Assembly: GCF_011764565.1 (NCBI RefSeq)
Contig: NZ_AP022871.1
Location: 10,044,320 to 10,108,319 of the forward strand
Length of the DNA stretch: 64,000 nt
DNA from: Phytohabitans suffuscus
GTDB taxonomy: Bacteria; Actinomycetota; Actinomycetes; Mycobacteriales; Micromonosporaceae
Reading direction: 5' to 3'
The notes under the pieces are model-generated. The model was not told the origin of the DNA. It did no database searches and was given only the letters and a program-made list of their open reading frames with translations. Below are positions 24,388-33,800 of this stretch, piece after piece. The stretch's first letter is position 1. Each line of letters opens with the position of its first letter. The translations under genes and the position numbers were made by a program.

Positions 24388-25497
24388 TCAGTGGGACGCG
24401 GGTTTGGTGACGGCGGCCGCGGCCGAGGCTGCCGCGCCCTGGCGGCGCTGGAACCGCTGCTGCCCTTGGTCGAGCATCACGGCGAGCACGATGACCGCGC
24501 CCTTGATGAGGATCTGCCAGAACGTGGAGACGCCGACGATCACGAGGCCGTCGGCGAGGAAGCCGATGACGAAGGCGCCGACCAGGGTGCCCCGTACGGT
24601 GCCGCGGCCGCCGCTGAGCGCCGCGCCGCCGATGACGACGGCGGCGATCGCGTTGAGCTCGTACGTCTCGCCCGCCTGCGGGGCCGCCGAGGTCAGCTCG
24701 GAGGCGATGATCAGCCCGGCGATGGCGGCGCACGCGCCGGAGACCACGTACACGATGGTCTTGACCCTGTTGACCGGCACGCCGGAGAGGTCGGCGGCGC
24801 GTTCGTTGCCGCCGGTGGCGTAGAGCCAGCGGCCGAACGGGCTCTTGACGAGCAGCAGCGCGACGGCGGCGGCGAGGATCGCCATGAGCCAGATCGAGGT
24901 GGGCAGGCCGAGCGGGCGGCCGCTGCCGAGGAAGCCGAAGCCGGTGTTGCCGAGCGCGGGACTGCCGCCGAGGTTGGGGTACGTGGCGCCGTTGGAGATC
25001 AGCAGCGCCAGGCCGCGGGCGACGTAGAGCATGCCGAGCGTGGCGATGAAGGGCGCGACGCGGAAGCGGGTGACGAGGATGCCGTTGACGAGACCGACGA
25101 GCATGCCGACCGCGATGCACAGCACGATGACCGCCCACACCGGCGGGTAGGCGACGACGTCGAGCACGCCGATGCTCATACCCTGCAGCAGCTCGCCGGC
25201 GACGACGCCGGAGAGGCCGACGATCGAGCCGACGGACAGGTCGATGCCGCCCTTGAGGATCACCAGCAGCATGCCCAGCGCGATGACCGCGTTGATGGCC
25301 ACGTGCTTGGTCATGGTGATGACGTTGGTGACGGTCAGGAACGAGTCGGACAGCAGGCTGAACACGACGATCAGGACGGCCAGGGCGATGAACGCGCGCA
25401 GCTCGAACAGTCCGTTGAGGATGGACAGGCGGCGGGCGGTGGCCGCCAGCTCGGTGGTGTCGTGTTCGGACGGTGCCGGTGCGGTCGTGGTGGTCAT
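24388..25497 (-). CDS. Ribose-type ABC permease
   Basis: 369 residues with about 9-10 membrane helices; BPD_transp_2 family (RbsC type). Landmarks: LIVVFSLLSDSFLTVTNV, the GGIDLSVGSIVGLSGV loop that contacts the ATPase, and AAVVIGGAALSGGRGTVRGTLVGA. Start overlaps the ATPase stop (ATGA). Forms the homodimeric channel with the neighbouring ATPase and binding protein. Confidence 0.93.
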   Translation of the reverse strand: MTTTTAPAPSEHDTTELAATARRLSILNGLFELRAFIALAVLIVVFSLLSDSFLTVTNVITMTKHVAINAVIALGMLLVILKGGIDLSVGSIVGLSGVVAGELLQGMSIGVLDVVAYPPVWAVIVLCIAVGMLVGLVNGILVTRFRVAPFIATLGMLYVARGLALLISNGATYPNLGGSPALGNTGFGFLGSGRPLGLPTSIWLMAILAAAVALLLVKSPFGRWLYATGGNERAADLSGVPVNRVKTIVYVVSGACAAIAGLIIASELTSAAPQAGETYELNAIAAVVIGGAALSGGRGTVRGTLVGAFVIGFLADGLVIVGVSTFWQILIKGAVIVLAVMLDQGQQRFQRRQGAAASAAAAVTKPASH

Positions 25498-27035
25498 CGT
25501 GCCCGCTCTCGCGCCTCGGTCGGGACGGCGGTGCCACCGTCGGACAGGCTCATCAGGTCCTCCCGGGTTATCTGCCCGCGCCGGAACTCGCCCACGAGGC
25601 GGCCACGGGCGAGCACGAGCAGCCGGTCTGGGATGTGCAGTGCCTCTTCGGCTTCGGACGTGGTGAAGATGACGGACAGGCCGCGGCGGGCCTGGGCGGC
25701 CACGAGCGCGAAGATGTCCGCCTTGGCGCCGACGTCGACGCCGCGGGAAGGCTCGTCGAGCAGCAGCACGCGGGGCTGGGTCAGCAGCGCCTTGCCGATG
25801 ACGACCTTCTGCTGGTTTCCGCCGCTGAGCGAGCCGATGGCGGCGGCCGCACCGCTGGTCTTGACGGTGACGTCGGAGATGATCTTGCTGACGGCGGCGC
25901 GCTCGGTGTCGCGGTTGACGAACAGCCCGCGGACGAAGCGGGCCAGGCCGGCGAGGCTGATGTTCTGCCCCACGGACATGGTCTGGACGAGGCCGTCGCG
26001 CTGCCGGTCCTCGGGTACCAGCGCGATGCCTCTGGCGATGCGGTCCCGGATGCCGGTGGTGCCCAGCGGTTCGCCGCCCAGCTCGATGGTGCCGGCGACC
26101 GGGGTGATGCGGCCGGCGACCGCCTCCAGCAGCTCGGTGCGGCCGGAGCCCATGAGGCCGTAGATGCCCAGGATCTCGCCCTCGTGGAGAGTGAGGGAGA
26201 GCTGGTCGACGGCGAGGCGGTGCGGGTTCTGCGGGTCGGCGACGACGAGGCCGTCCAGCGCGAGCACCGGTTCGCCGATCTCCGGCTCCCGGTCGGGAAA
26301 GAGGGCGTCGGGGTCGCGGCCGACCATGTGCGAGACGATCCAGCTCAGCTCGACGTCACGGGCCTTGGCGGTGGCCACGAGCGCCCCGTCGCGCAGGACG
26401 ACGACGTCGTCGGCGATCTCCAGGGCCTCGTCGAGATGGTGGGAGATGTAGACGACGGCCACGCCCGCCGCGGTCAGCTCGCGGATGAGCCGGAACAGCA
26501 CGGCCACCTCGGGCGCGGTGAGGGCCGAGGTGGGCTCGTCCATGATGAGTACGCGGGCGTTCTGCAGCAGGGCGCGGGCGATCTCGACGATCTGCTGCTG
26601 GCCCAGCCGCAGGTCGGCGACGAGGCGGTCGGGGTCGATCGGCTCTTCCAGGCGGCGCATGACCGCGGTGGTGGCGGCCCGCTGCGCCGCGCGGTCGACC
26701 GCGCCGGTGCGGCCGCGGATCTCCCGGGCCAGGAAGAGGTTGTCCTGGACGCTGAGGTTCGGGCAGAGGCTCAGCTCCTGGTGGATGATCGAGATGCCGT
26801 GGTCGGCGGCGTCCCGGGCGGACCGGGGCTGGGTCACCTCGCCGTCGAGCTCGACCTGGCCGGTGGTGGGCCGCTCGATGCCGGCCAGGATCTTCATCAG
26901 GGTGGACTTGCCGGCGCCGTTCTCGCCGAACAGCGCGGTCACCCGGCCGGCGGCGACGTCGAAGTCGACGCCCTTGAGCGCGTGCGTGCCGCCGTAGACC
27001 TTGGTCACCTCGCGGGCGCGGAGCACGGCGGTCAC
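25494..27035 (-). CDS. Sugar ABC importer ATPase with two nucleotide-binding domains
   Basis: 513 residues, RbsA/MglA type. Domain 1: Walker A GENGAGKS (about residues 37-44), signature LRLGQQQIVEIARAL, Walker B VLIMDEPTSAL. Domain 2: GLMGSGRTE in place of a classical Walker A, signature SLSGGNQQKVVIGKAL, Walker B VLLLDEPSRGVDVG. The degenerate second P-loop is normal for this family. GTG start overlapping the DUF2291 stop (GTGA). Confidence 0.94.
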   Translation of the reverse strand: MTAVLRAREVTKVYGGTHALKGVDFDVAAGRVTALFGENGAGKSTLMKILAGIERPTTGQVELDGEVTQPRSARDAADHGISIIHQELSLCPNLSVQDNLFLAREIRGRTGAVDRAAQRAATTAVMRRLEEPIDPDRLVADLRLGQQQIVEIARALLQNARVLIMDEPTSALTAPEVAVLFRLIRELTAAGVAVVYISHHLDEALEIADDVVVLRDGALVATAKARDVELSWIVSHMVGRDPDALFPDREPEIGEPVLALDGLVVADPQNPHRLAVDQLSLTLHEGEILGIYGLMGSGRTELLEAVAGRITPVAGTIELGGEPLGTTGIRDRIARGIALVPEDRQRDGLVQTMSVGQNISLAGLARFVRGLFVNRDTERAAVSKIISDVTVKTSGAAAAIGSLSGGNQQKVVIGKALLTQPRVLLLDEPSRGVDVGAKADIFALVAAQARRGLSVIFTTSEAEEALHIPDRLLVLARGRLVGEFRRGQITREDLMSLSDGGTAVPTEARERAR

Positions 27036-27664
27036 GGCTGCTCCTCGATCGCGATGGGCGTGATGGTGATCGTGGACGCGGTGAGGAAGCTGAACGCGCC
27101 GGTGAAACTGATCTTCTTGCCCTCCAGGCCGGCCGGGTCGAGGCCGGTCAGCAGCGCGGTGCGCATCTCGTTGTTGAGGGCGGTGGCGGCGTCGGCGTAC
27201 TCGACCTGGTTGAGGAACTGGCCGAACGTGATGAAGCCGGCCGCGTCGCGCAGGGCGGTGCCGTTGATCGCCGGTCCGACCTGGATCGAGACGCGGATCT
27301 GCTCCGGCAGCCCGGTGCCGGTGACCGCGAGCAGGGTCCCGGTAACCTCGCCGGCGACGCCTTCGCCCTCGACCGCGAAGCTGTACGGCCCGGTGCCCTG
27401 CCGGTGGCCGTACTTCCGCCCGGCCGCCTCCTTGTCCGCGCTGAGGGCGGCGAACAGCTCCGGCAGCGGGGTGGCCGACTCCTCGATGGCCGGTACGACC
27501 TCGCTCCGGTAGTTGTCCGCCCCGTAGCGGGCCGGGTCGAAGCCCTGCTGCTGGGTCGCGGCCACCGAGTCGACCGACCGGTACTCGGTGCTGAGCAGGA
27601 TCGCGGCGACGAGTACGGCGACCGCGGCCAGGCCGATCCATCGTGGACGGAGCAGGGTGCTCAC
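27032..27664 (-). CDS. DUF2291 family protein
   Basis: 210 residues; GTG after AAAGGAGGACGGC, overlapping the kinase stop. One N-terminal membrane helix (about residues 8-26), then an extracytoplasmic domain: YRSVDSVAATQQQGFDPARYG, YKFAVEGEGV-like strands, GPAINGTALRDAAGFITFGQFLNQVEYADAA, and FTGAFSFLTASTITITPI. DUF2291 proteins are found inside ribose- and allose-like ABC operons and may help the transporter; usually they are lipoproteins, but here there is no Cys in the signal. It lies between the kinase and ATPase genes as in other such operons. Confidence 0.85.
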   Translation of the reverse strand: MSTLLRPRWIGLAAVAVLVAAILLSTEYRSVDSVAATQQQGFDPARYGADNYRSEVVPAIEESATPLPELFAALSADKEAAGRKYGHRQGTGPYSFAVEGEGVAGEVTGTLLAVTGTGLPEQIRVSIQVGPAINGTALRDAAGFITFGQFLNQVEYADAATALNNEMRTALLTGLDPAGLEGKKISFTGAFSFLTASTITITPIAIEEQP

Positions 27665-29175
27665 GCGCCGTCCTCCTTTTCTGCGTGGGCCGGTGGGAGT
27701 GCCCGGTCGACGGCGGCCCGCCACCGGGCGCGCTCGCCGGCGCGGGTCGTGGCGTCGCCCACCGGCTGGTACCCGGTGGTCGGGCGCGGCCGCCGCTCGA
27801 GGTCGTCGAGGCTCCACAGCCCGGCGACGAGGCCGGCCGCGTCGGCGGCGCCGCGGGCGGACAGGTCGGCTTCGGCGGACCTGGCCACGCTTCGCCCGCC
27901 GACGTCGGCCTGTAGCTGCATCAGCCGGGCGCTACGGGTCAGCCCGCCGTCGCACATCAGCAGCCGCACCTCGCCCAGGACGTCCTCGACCGCGCTCACC
28001 ACGTCTTCGACCTGGTGGGCGACGGCGTGCAGGGCGGCGGCGACCAGCTCGCCGCGTCGGGTGCCCAGCGTCAGTCCACTGAGGACGGCGACGGCGTCCG
28101 GCTCCCACCACGGGGCGCCGAGCCCGCCGAACGCGGGGACGAACCGCACCCGCCCCGGTGTGGCGGCCGCCTCGTCCAGCAGGGTCTGCTCGCCGGTGCC
28201 GAACAGCTCGGCCAGCCAGCTCAGGGTGCGGCCGGTGGCCCGGATGTTGCCCTCGACGGCGAGCACCGGGCCCCGCGTGCCGGCGCCCGCTCCGCCCGCG
28301 CCGGGGCCGGTCAGGTCCCAGGCGACGGTGCGGCACAGGGCGGGGCTGTCGCCGCGGTCGCCGAGCGCCATCACCGACGAGCCGGTGCCGTAGGTCGCCT
28401 TGACCACGCCGGGCCGCCACCCGCCGTGCGCGAACATCGCGGCGTGCGAGTCGCCGAGCACCGCCCGGACCGGTGTGCCGTCCGGGACCGGTGCCAGGCC
28501 TCGGGTGGTCGGGAAGTCACCGCCGGAGGCGACGACGCGGGGCAGGACCGGCGCGGGTACGGCGAACAGGTCCAGCAGCCGCTCGTCCCACCGGCGGGTG
28601 TCCACATTGAGCAGCTGCGTGCGCGAGGCGTTGCCGACCTCGGTGACGTGCTCGCCGCCGAACCGGCTCAGCAGCCAGGAGTCGACGGTGCCGAGGCACA
28701 GCTCGCCGGCCTTGGCCCGCCGCCGCTCCGGGTCGTACGTGTCCAGCAGCCAGACGGCTTTGAGGGCCGAGAACATGGGGTCGAGCGGCATCCCGCTGGC
28801 CTGCCGGACGAGCGGTCCGGCGCCGGCGGCGACCAGGTCCCGGCACCGCTCGGCGGTGCGCTGGTCCTGCCAGCTGACCAGGGGGCCGAGCGGCTCGCCG
28901 GTGCGGCGGTCCCACAGCACCAGCGACTCCCGCTGGGTGCTCAGCCCGACCGCCGCGACGCGGTGCGCCAGGGCCGGGTCGACGCAGTCGCGCACCGCCC
29001 GCTGGACGCTGTGCCACAGCTCGACGGCATCCTGCTCGACCCAGCCCGGCCGGGGTTGCCGCTCCGCCAGGGGCGCGACCGCTCTGGCCACCACCCGCCC
29101 CGCCGGGTCGACGAGGATCGCCTTGGTGGAGCTCGTCCCCTGGTCCACGGCGAGGACGAGCGGGTCGCTAGGCAC
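27661..29175 (-). CDS. FGGY-family sugar kinase
   Basis: 504 residues, GTG start overlapping the end of the transketolase gene. N-terminal phosphate loop VDQGTSSTKA, catalytic region GLSTQRESLVLWDR and SWQDQRTA, YGTGSSVMALG, and the C-terminal ATPase motif LMCDGGLTRSARLMQLQADV. The family phosphorylates ketoses or polyols (xylulokinase, glycerol kinase, apulose kinase). Given the split transketolase and isomerase neighbours, a branched or straight ketopentose is the likely substrate; D-xylulose or D-apulose are candidates. Confidence 0.88.
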   Translation of the reverse strand: MPSDPLVLAVDQGTSSTKAILVDPAGRVVARAVAPLAERQPRPGWVEQDAVELWHSVQRAVRDCVDPALAHRVAAVGLSTQRESLVLWDRRTGEPLGPLVSWQDQRTAERCRDLVAAGAGPLVRQASGMPLDPMFSALKAVWLLDTYDPERRRAKAGELCLGTVDSWLLSRFGGEHVTEVGNASRTQLLNVDTRRWDERLLDLFAVPAPVLPRVVASGGDFPTTRGLAPVPDGTPVRAVLGDSHAAMFAHGGWRPGVVKATYGTGSSVMALGDRGDSPALCRTVAWDLTGPGAGGAGAGTRGPVLAVEGNIRATGRTLSWLAELFGTGEQTLLDEAAATPGRVRFVPAFGGLGAPWWEPDAVAVLSGLTLGTRRGELVAAALHAVAHQVEDVVSAVEDVLGEVRLLMCDGGLTRSARLMQLQADVGGRSVARSAEADLSARGAADAAGLVAGLWSLDDLERRPRPTTGYQPVGDATTRAGERARWRAAVDRALPPAHAEKEDGA

Positions 29176-30127
29176 GACCGCCGTCCAGCAGGTCCCGTAC
29201 GGCGGCGACGATGCCGTCGGCCGACAGTCCGAAGTGGTCGAGCAGGAACGCCGTGTCGCCGGTCGGGGCGAACACCCGCGGCACGCCCAGGATCCGCATC
29301 GGGGTCGGGTGCGCGGTCACCACGGTCGCGGCGACAGCGGCGCCGAGCCCTCCGCTCGTGGTGGCCTCCTCGGCGGTGACGATGCCCCGGGTCTGCCGGG
29401 CCGCGGCCAGGACGGCGGCGGTGTCGATGGGCTCGATGAACGGCATGTTGAGCACCCGTACGCCGATCCCCTCCTCCCCCAGCCGGGCGGCCGCGTCCAG
29501 CGCGCGGGAGATCAGCGAGCCGATCGCGATCACGGTCACGTCGTCGCCGTCGGTCAGCCGCACCGCCTGGCCGGGCGCGAACGGCGCGTCCGCCGGCGTG
29601 ACGGCCGGCACCTTGAACCGCGGGATCCGCAGGTACGTCGGGCGCCCGGAGGCGGCGGCCCAGCGCACCGCCGCGCGGGTCTGGTCCGGGTCGGCCGGCA
29701 CGATCACGTCGAGGTTGGCGACCGCGCGCACCCAGGAGAGGTCCTCGATGGAGTGGTGCGTCGGACCCAGCTCCCCGTACGCCATCCCCGGGCTCTGTCC
29801 ACACAGGACCACGTGGGCCTGGCTGTACGCCACGTCGTTCTTGATCTGCTCCAGCGCCCGCCCGGTGAGGAACGGCGCGGCGGCGCACACGAACGGTATC
29901 TTGCCGGCGTTGGCCAGCCCCGCGGCGACGCCGACCAGGTCCTGCTCGGCGATGCCCACGTTGACGAGCCGGTCCGGAAACTCCCGCCGGAAGCCGACCA
30001 GGTTGCTGGAGCCGACCGAGTCGTTGCACACCGCGACGATCCGCTCGTCCACCTGGGCCAGGGCGCGCAGCTCGTCGGCGAACGCCTGCCGGCAGTCGAA
30101 CGTCGCCGCCCGCTCCACGACCGTCAC
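29168..30127 (-). CDS. Transketolase, C-terminal subunit
   Basis: 319 residues from a GTG after GCGGGAGGCGGC; an in-frame ATG five codons upstream is weaker. Pyrimidine-binding domain with catalytic Glu61 in VGIAEQDLVGVAAGLA and GPTHHSIEDLSWVRA. C-terminal domain with VLNMPFIEPID and EEATTSGGLGAAVA. It is half of a two-subunit transketolase like those of the apiose and some archaeal pathways. It needs the N-terminal subunit encoded immediately upstream. Confidence 0.92.
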   Translation of the reverse strand: MTVVERAATFDCRQAFADELRALAQVDERIVAVCNDSVGSSNLVGFRREFPDRLVNVGIAEQDLVGVAAGLANAGKIPFVCAAAPFLTGRALEQIKNDVAYSQAHVVLCGQSPGMAYGELGPTHHSIEDLSWVRAVANLDVIVPADPDQTRAAVRWAAASGRPTYLRIPRFKVPAVTPADAPFAPGQAVRLTDGDDVTVIAIGSLISRALDAAARLGEEGIGVRVLNMPFIEPIDTAAVLAAARQTRGIVTAEEATTSGGLGAAVAATVVTAHPTPMRILGVPRVFAPTGDTAFLLDHFGLSADGIVAAVRDLLDGGRA

Positions 30128-30179
30128 GCCGCCTCCCGCCAAGAACAGCGGAACACTCGCACTCCGCTTCGCTCCGCGC

Positions 30180-31061
30180 TCATGCCGCCAGCTCCGCCAG
30201 GGCGAGGTCGACCTGCTCCCGCGTGGGCACCTTGTGGTGCCACTCGACCCGATCCTCCATGAAGGACACTCCCTTGCCTTTGATGGTGTTGGCGATGACG
30301 GCGACCGGCTGCCCCGCCGTCGACGGACCGAGCGCCCGCAGCAGGGCGGCGTGGTCGTGCCCGTCCACCTCGCGCACCTCCCAGCCGAAGCTGCGCCACT
30401 TGTCGGCGAGGGGCTCCAGCCGCTTGGTCTCCTCGGTGCGCGCGCCCTGCTGCAGCCGGTTGCGGTCGACGACCGCGGTGAGCGAGGCCAGGCCGTAGTG
30501 CGAGGCCGTCATCGCCGCCTCCCAGTTGCTGCCTTCCTGCATCTCGCCGTCGCCGAGCACCACGACGGTGCGCCAGGTCTGCCCGGCCAGCCGCGCCGCG
30601 ATCGCGCAGCCGGTGGCGACCGGGAACCCGTGGCCGAGGGCTCCGGTGTTGGTCTCCACGCCCGGTACCTTGATCTTGTTGGGGTGGCCGTTGAGCGCGG
30701 ACATCGGCGCCATGAACGTGTCCAGCTCGGCGCTGTGGAAGAAGCCGGCGTGCGCCAGCGTGGAGTACAGCGCGGCGGCGCAGTGGCCCTTGCTCAGGAT
30801 GAACCGGTCCCGCTCCGGCCAGGCCGGCTGCCGCGGGTCGAGGGAGAGCGCGCCCCAGAAGCAGGTCACCAGGATGTCGGTCACCGACAGGTCGCCGCCG
30901 ATGTGCCCCATCTGGGCCCGGTCGATCATCCGCACGATGCTGCGGCGGACCTCCCGCGCGATGCGGCGCAGCTCCACCGCCGCGGCGTCGGTGTCGGCCG
31001 CGCGGATCCGCGCGGCTGTGTCCCGGTACCGGGCGGAGACGTCAGGGTCGGACGGCAGCAT
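30180..31061 (-). CDS. Transketolase, N-terminal (TPP-binding) subunit
   Basis: 293 residues. Thiamine-diphosphate motif GDG-Q-EG...N at about residues 170-201 (LGDGEMQEGSNW to VVDRN), His53 in MGHIGGDLS, KGHCAAALYSTLA and TGALGHGFPVATG, all conserved in transketolases. With the downstream subunit it makes a full enzyme that transfers a two-carbon ketol unit. It sits between the isomerase and the C-terminal subunit in the sugar operon. Confidence 0.92.
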   Translation of the reverse strand: MLPSDPDVSARYRDTAARIRAADTDAAAVELRRIAREVRRSIVRMIDRAQMGHIGGDLSVTDILVTCFWGALSLDPRQPAWPERDRFILSKGHCAAALYSTLAHAGFFHSAELDTFMAPMSALNGHPNKIKVPGVETNTGALGHGFPVATGCAIAARLAGQTWRTVVVLGDGEMQEGSNWEAAMTASHYGLASLTAVVDRNRLQQGARTEETKRLEPLADKWRSFGWEVREVDGHDHAALLRALGPSTAGQPVAVIANTIKGKGVSFMEDRVEWHHKVPTREQVDLALAELAA

Positions 31062-31096
31062 CGAGGTTCCATTCCACTAGCAAGATCATCTTAGGG

Positions 31097-32110
31097 TTAC
31101 CCGGCATCGCGCGGGCCGTACAGCGCGTCCTGGATGACCCGCTGCGCGGTGAGGGCGTCCTGGGCCCGCTGGGCGGCCGCGAGCGCGTCACGGTCCAGCC
31201 GGTCGAGGGCGCGGTGGATCCGCTTCATCACCGCGATGCCGTCGCGGGCCGCCTGGACGCTGTCCTCCCGGAACGGGAACTGGTCCAGCTGCCACACCCC
31301 GTCCCAGCCGGCCTCGCGCAGGGCGTGGAAGAACTCGAACGTCTCGATCGGGTGCATCGACCCGACGACCATGTCGTCGTCCCAGCCGCGGTAGTTGTCG
31401 TTGACGTCGATCGCGAACAGGCGCCCGCGCGAGATGGCCAGGCGCGCCGCGTCGGCCGGCGACTCGCCGCCGTAGAGCGAGTGCCCGAAGTCCAGCAGGA
31501 TGCCCACGTTGGGCAGGCCGATCTCCTCGATGGCCAGCAGGGTCTTGGCCACGGAGGAGAAGACCATCGCGTTGCGCGGCTCGCGCGGCTTGTACTCGAT
31601 CGCGAACCGCAGGTCGGGGAACGCGGCGGCCAGCTCGCCGACGGCGTCCAGCGAGAAGCGCCACAGCTGCCGGTGGTCGGACTGGAACGGGTAGTCCCAG
31701 CCGTCCTGCCCCGGCCACAGCTTGACGTAGTCGCAGCCCAGCACCCGGGCGGCCTCGGCACCGGCCGACACCAGCTCGATCGCGGCCCGGCGCACCTCGG
31801 GGTCGGGGTTGGTGAACGCGCCCCGGTTGAACCGCCGGGTGTAGATCTCCGGTGTAACGGCGATCGCGCGAAGATCGTTCCGCTTCAGGGCGGCGCCGAC
31901 CTCCTCGACGGTCAGGCCGGCCGGATCGAACGGGTACGTCATGTCGACGACCGACAGGTCCTCCACCTGGCCGGCGAGGTCGACCGCCTCCAGCGTGCTC
32001 ACCGGCGGCCCGTACCCGTCGCTGGCATACCGGTCGACATACCGGCCGAAGTGCCAGATACCAGCCCCGAAGACCGGCTTCTGCATATCTATTCGCCCCT
32101 GATCTGACAT
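31097..32110 (-). CDS. TIM-barrel sugar isomerase/epimerase
   Basis: 337 residues, AP-endonuclease-2/xylose-isomerase-like barrel. Landmarks: FGAGIWHFGRYVDRYASDGYG, VDMTYPFDPAGLTVEEV, YVKLWPGQDGWDYPF, FAIEYKPREPRNAMVFSS with the metal-binding Glu, GILLDFGHSLYGGES, and FAIDVNDNYRGWDDD. Members isomerise or epimerise pentoses and branched sugars. Start ATG (MSDQGR) directly follows a good promoter, suggesting a leaderless message. An internal ATG eight codons later has an AGGGG upstream and is an alternative. First gene of the operon. Confidence 0.85.
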   Translation of the reverse strand: MSDQGRIDMQKPVFGAGIWHFGRYVDRYASDGYGPPVSTLEAVDLAGQVEDLSVVDMTYPFDPAGLTVEEVGAALKRNDLRAIAVTPEIYTRRFNRGAFTNPDPEVRRAAIELVSAGAEAARVLGCDYVKLWPGQDGWDYPFQSDHRQLWRFSLDAVGELAAAFPDLRFAIEYKPREPRNAMVFSSVAKTLLAIEEIGLPNVGILLDFGHSLYGGESPADAARLAISRGRLFAIDVNDNYRGWDDDMVVGSMHPIETFEFFHALREAGWDGVWQLDQFPFREDSVQAARDGIAVMKRIHRALDRLDRDALAAAQRAQDALTAQRVIQDALYGPRDAG

Positions 32111-32116
32111 AACCAA

Positions 32117-32146
32117 ACCGTAAGATGCCCGCGTCGGCAATGTCAA
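32117..32146 (-). promoter_or_regulatory. Promoter of the sugar operon
   Basis: Minus strand TTGACA (32146-32141), an 18-bp spacer, then TACGGT (32122-32117), 7 bp before the isomerase ATG. TGTCA-A-TGACA (32141-32151) is an inverted repeat over the -35 element and could be a repressor site. Confidence 0.7.
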
Positions 32147-32303
32147 TGACACGACTTCGCAACGTCCGGGCCAGAGCGAACCGGGACCGGCGCCGCCCAC
32201 CCGCCGGGATCTCATCCGTCCCCGCAGCCATCCGTCCCCCGCAGCCGACGCGGCGGCTGGCGGCTGCCCTCCTCTCCCCACTCCCGCCCAGAAGGGATGT
32301 GCC

Positions 32304-33643
32304 ATGCGCGCACGACCGACCAAACCCGGCGGCACCTGGCGAAGACTTGGCGCGCGCCTGCTCGCCGCCGCCGTGGTGACGACACTTCCGCTCGCCGGCC
32401 TGGCCTCCCCGGCCTCCGGTCACGACCGGTCCGGGCACGGCGGTGGTCACGGCCAGGGCTCGGACAAGCCGAGGATCATCGTGACGCAGGACGGCGAGGT
32501 GGACGACATGGACTCGTTCATCCGCTTCCTGTACTACGCCAACGAGTTCGACATCGAGGGCATCGTCTACTCCAGCTCGCGCTTCCACTGGGCCGGCGAC
32601 GGCGCGGACGTGCCGCCGTTCCGGTGGACCGGCACCGAGTGGGTCGACCACTACATCGACCTGTACGAGAAGCTGTACCCGAACCTGCGCCGGCACGCCG
32701 ACGGCTATCCGACGCCGGCCCGGCTGCGCTCGCTGTACAAGATCGGCAACATCGACAACGTCAGCGAGATGGACAAGGTCACCGAGGGCTCAACCAGGAC
32801 GCCGCGCTGGCCGACTACATCAAGCCGAACTGGCCCGACATGAAGATCATCGACAACCAGAGCCAGTTCTGGAGCTTCGCCTACCAGTGGACCCGGCGGG
32901 TGCCGGCCGACTACCAGTACGCGCTGAAGGCGCCGTACATGGAGGAGTACTTCCTCGACGGCCACGGCGAGCTGCTGGAGCAGTACCGCACCTACCGCGA
33001 CGGCAAGCCGACCCCCGGCGACGACCAGAACAACCGGTGGCGGCCCGACCAGAACCTCAGCTACGCGGTGCACGACTTCATCTCCGAAGGCGACTCGCCC
33101 GCCTACATGTACCTGTTCGACTTCAACGGCCTGCGCTCGTCCGAGGACCCGACCTACGGCGCCTGGGGCGGCCGGTTCGCACCCAACGAGTCCGGCTGGA
33201 TCGACACCACCGACTACAACCCGTTCACCGCGGCGGACGACCGCTCGTTCCCGCAGACGCGCTGGGTCGTGGAGATCCAGGACGACTTCGCCGCCCGCGC
33301 CGACTGGGGCGTGACCCCGCGGTACCGGGACGCCAACCACAACCCGCGTGCCTCCGTCCGCGAGGGCCTGGACCTGAAGCGGAAGCCGGGCAAGCAGGTC
33401 ACGCTGCGCGGTCGGGGCTCCGACCCCGACGGCGACCGCCTCACCTACCGGTGGTGGCAGTACACGGACGCCGACACCTATCCCGGCACGGTCACCCTGA
33501 ACGACGCGAACACGCCGACCGTTTCGTTCACGGTGCCCGCCGACGCCGTCCCCGGCCAGACCATCCACCTGATCCTGGAGGTCACCGACGACGGCAGCCC
33601 GGCGCTGAAGCACTACCAGCGCGTGATCGTCACCGTCAAGTAG
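32304..33643 (+). pseudogene. Secreted Sde182/nucleoside-hydrolase-like protein with out-of-frame internal deletion
   Basis: ATG after AAGGGATGTGCC. A signal peptide (about residues 1-40, ending ASPASG), then a DUF1593-type nucleoside-hydrolase-like domain with Asp63, Glu65, Asp67 and Asp68 (TQDGEVDDMDS). After MDKVTEGS the text jumps to NQDAALADYIKPNWPDMKI in another frame. Against the intact paralogue at 35132 about 60 codons are missing. The second frame then continues cleanly through SPAYMYLFDFNGL, DDFAARADWGV and the Ig-like C-terminal domain (TYRWWQYTDADTYPGTVTL to HYQRVIVTVK). It is either a real deletion or a misassembly; the full protein would be about 510 residues and exported. Confidence 0.75.
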
Positions 33644-33649
33644 AAGGGC

Positions 33650-33675
33650 GGGGGGCGGCCGGCCGGCCGCCCCCC
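33650..33675 (+). terminator. 11-bp perfect hairpin
   Basis: GGGGGGCGGCC pairs with GGCCGCCCCCC across a GGCC loop, 7 bp after the hydrolase-like stop. Confidence 0.75.
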
Positions 33676-33730
33676 GTACACCCTCGTCGCGGCGGCACGG
33701 GGCCGCGACCTTGAGTGAGCGATCCAGGCT

Positions 33731-33744
33731 TGAATGGATATTCT
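33731..33744. promoter_or_regulatory. GAAT-N4-ATTC palindrome upstream of the SorC-type gene
   Basis: TGAATGGATATTCT, 57 bp before the regulator start. The same core (GAAT-N4-ATTC) recurs at 35049 before the second secreted hydrolase, so it is a candidate autoregulatory operator. Confidence 0.55.
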
Positions 33745-33800
33745 CCTAGGTGCGCAGGTGTCGCCGGCGACGACGAGAAAACGCACACAGGAGGACCCAA

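Noticed and set aside
24352..26163. 603-codon plus-strand frame over the sugar ABC genes
   Set aside because: Antisense shadow with repetitive Asp/Glu/Gly composition; the minus strand has clear ABC motifs.
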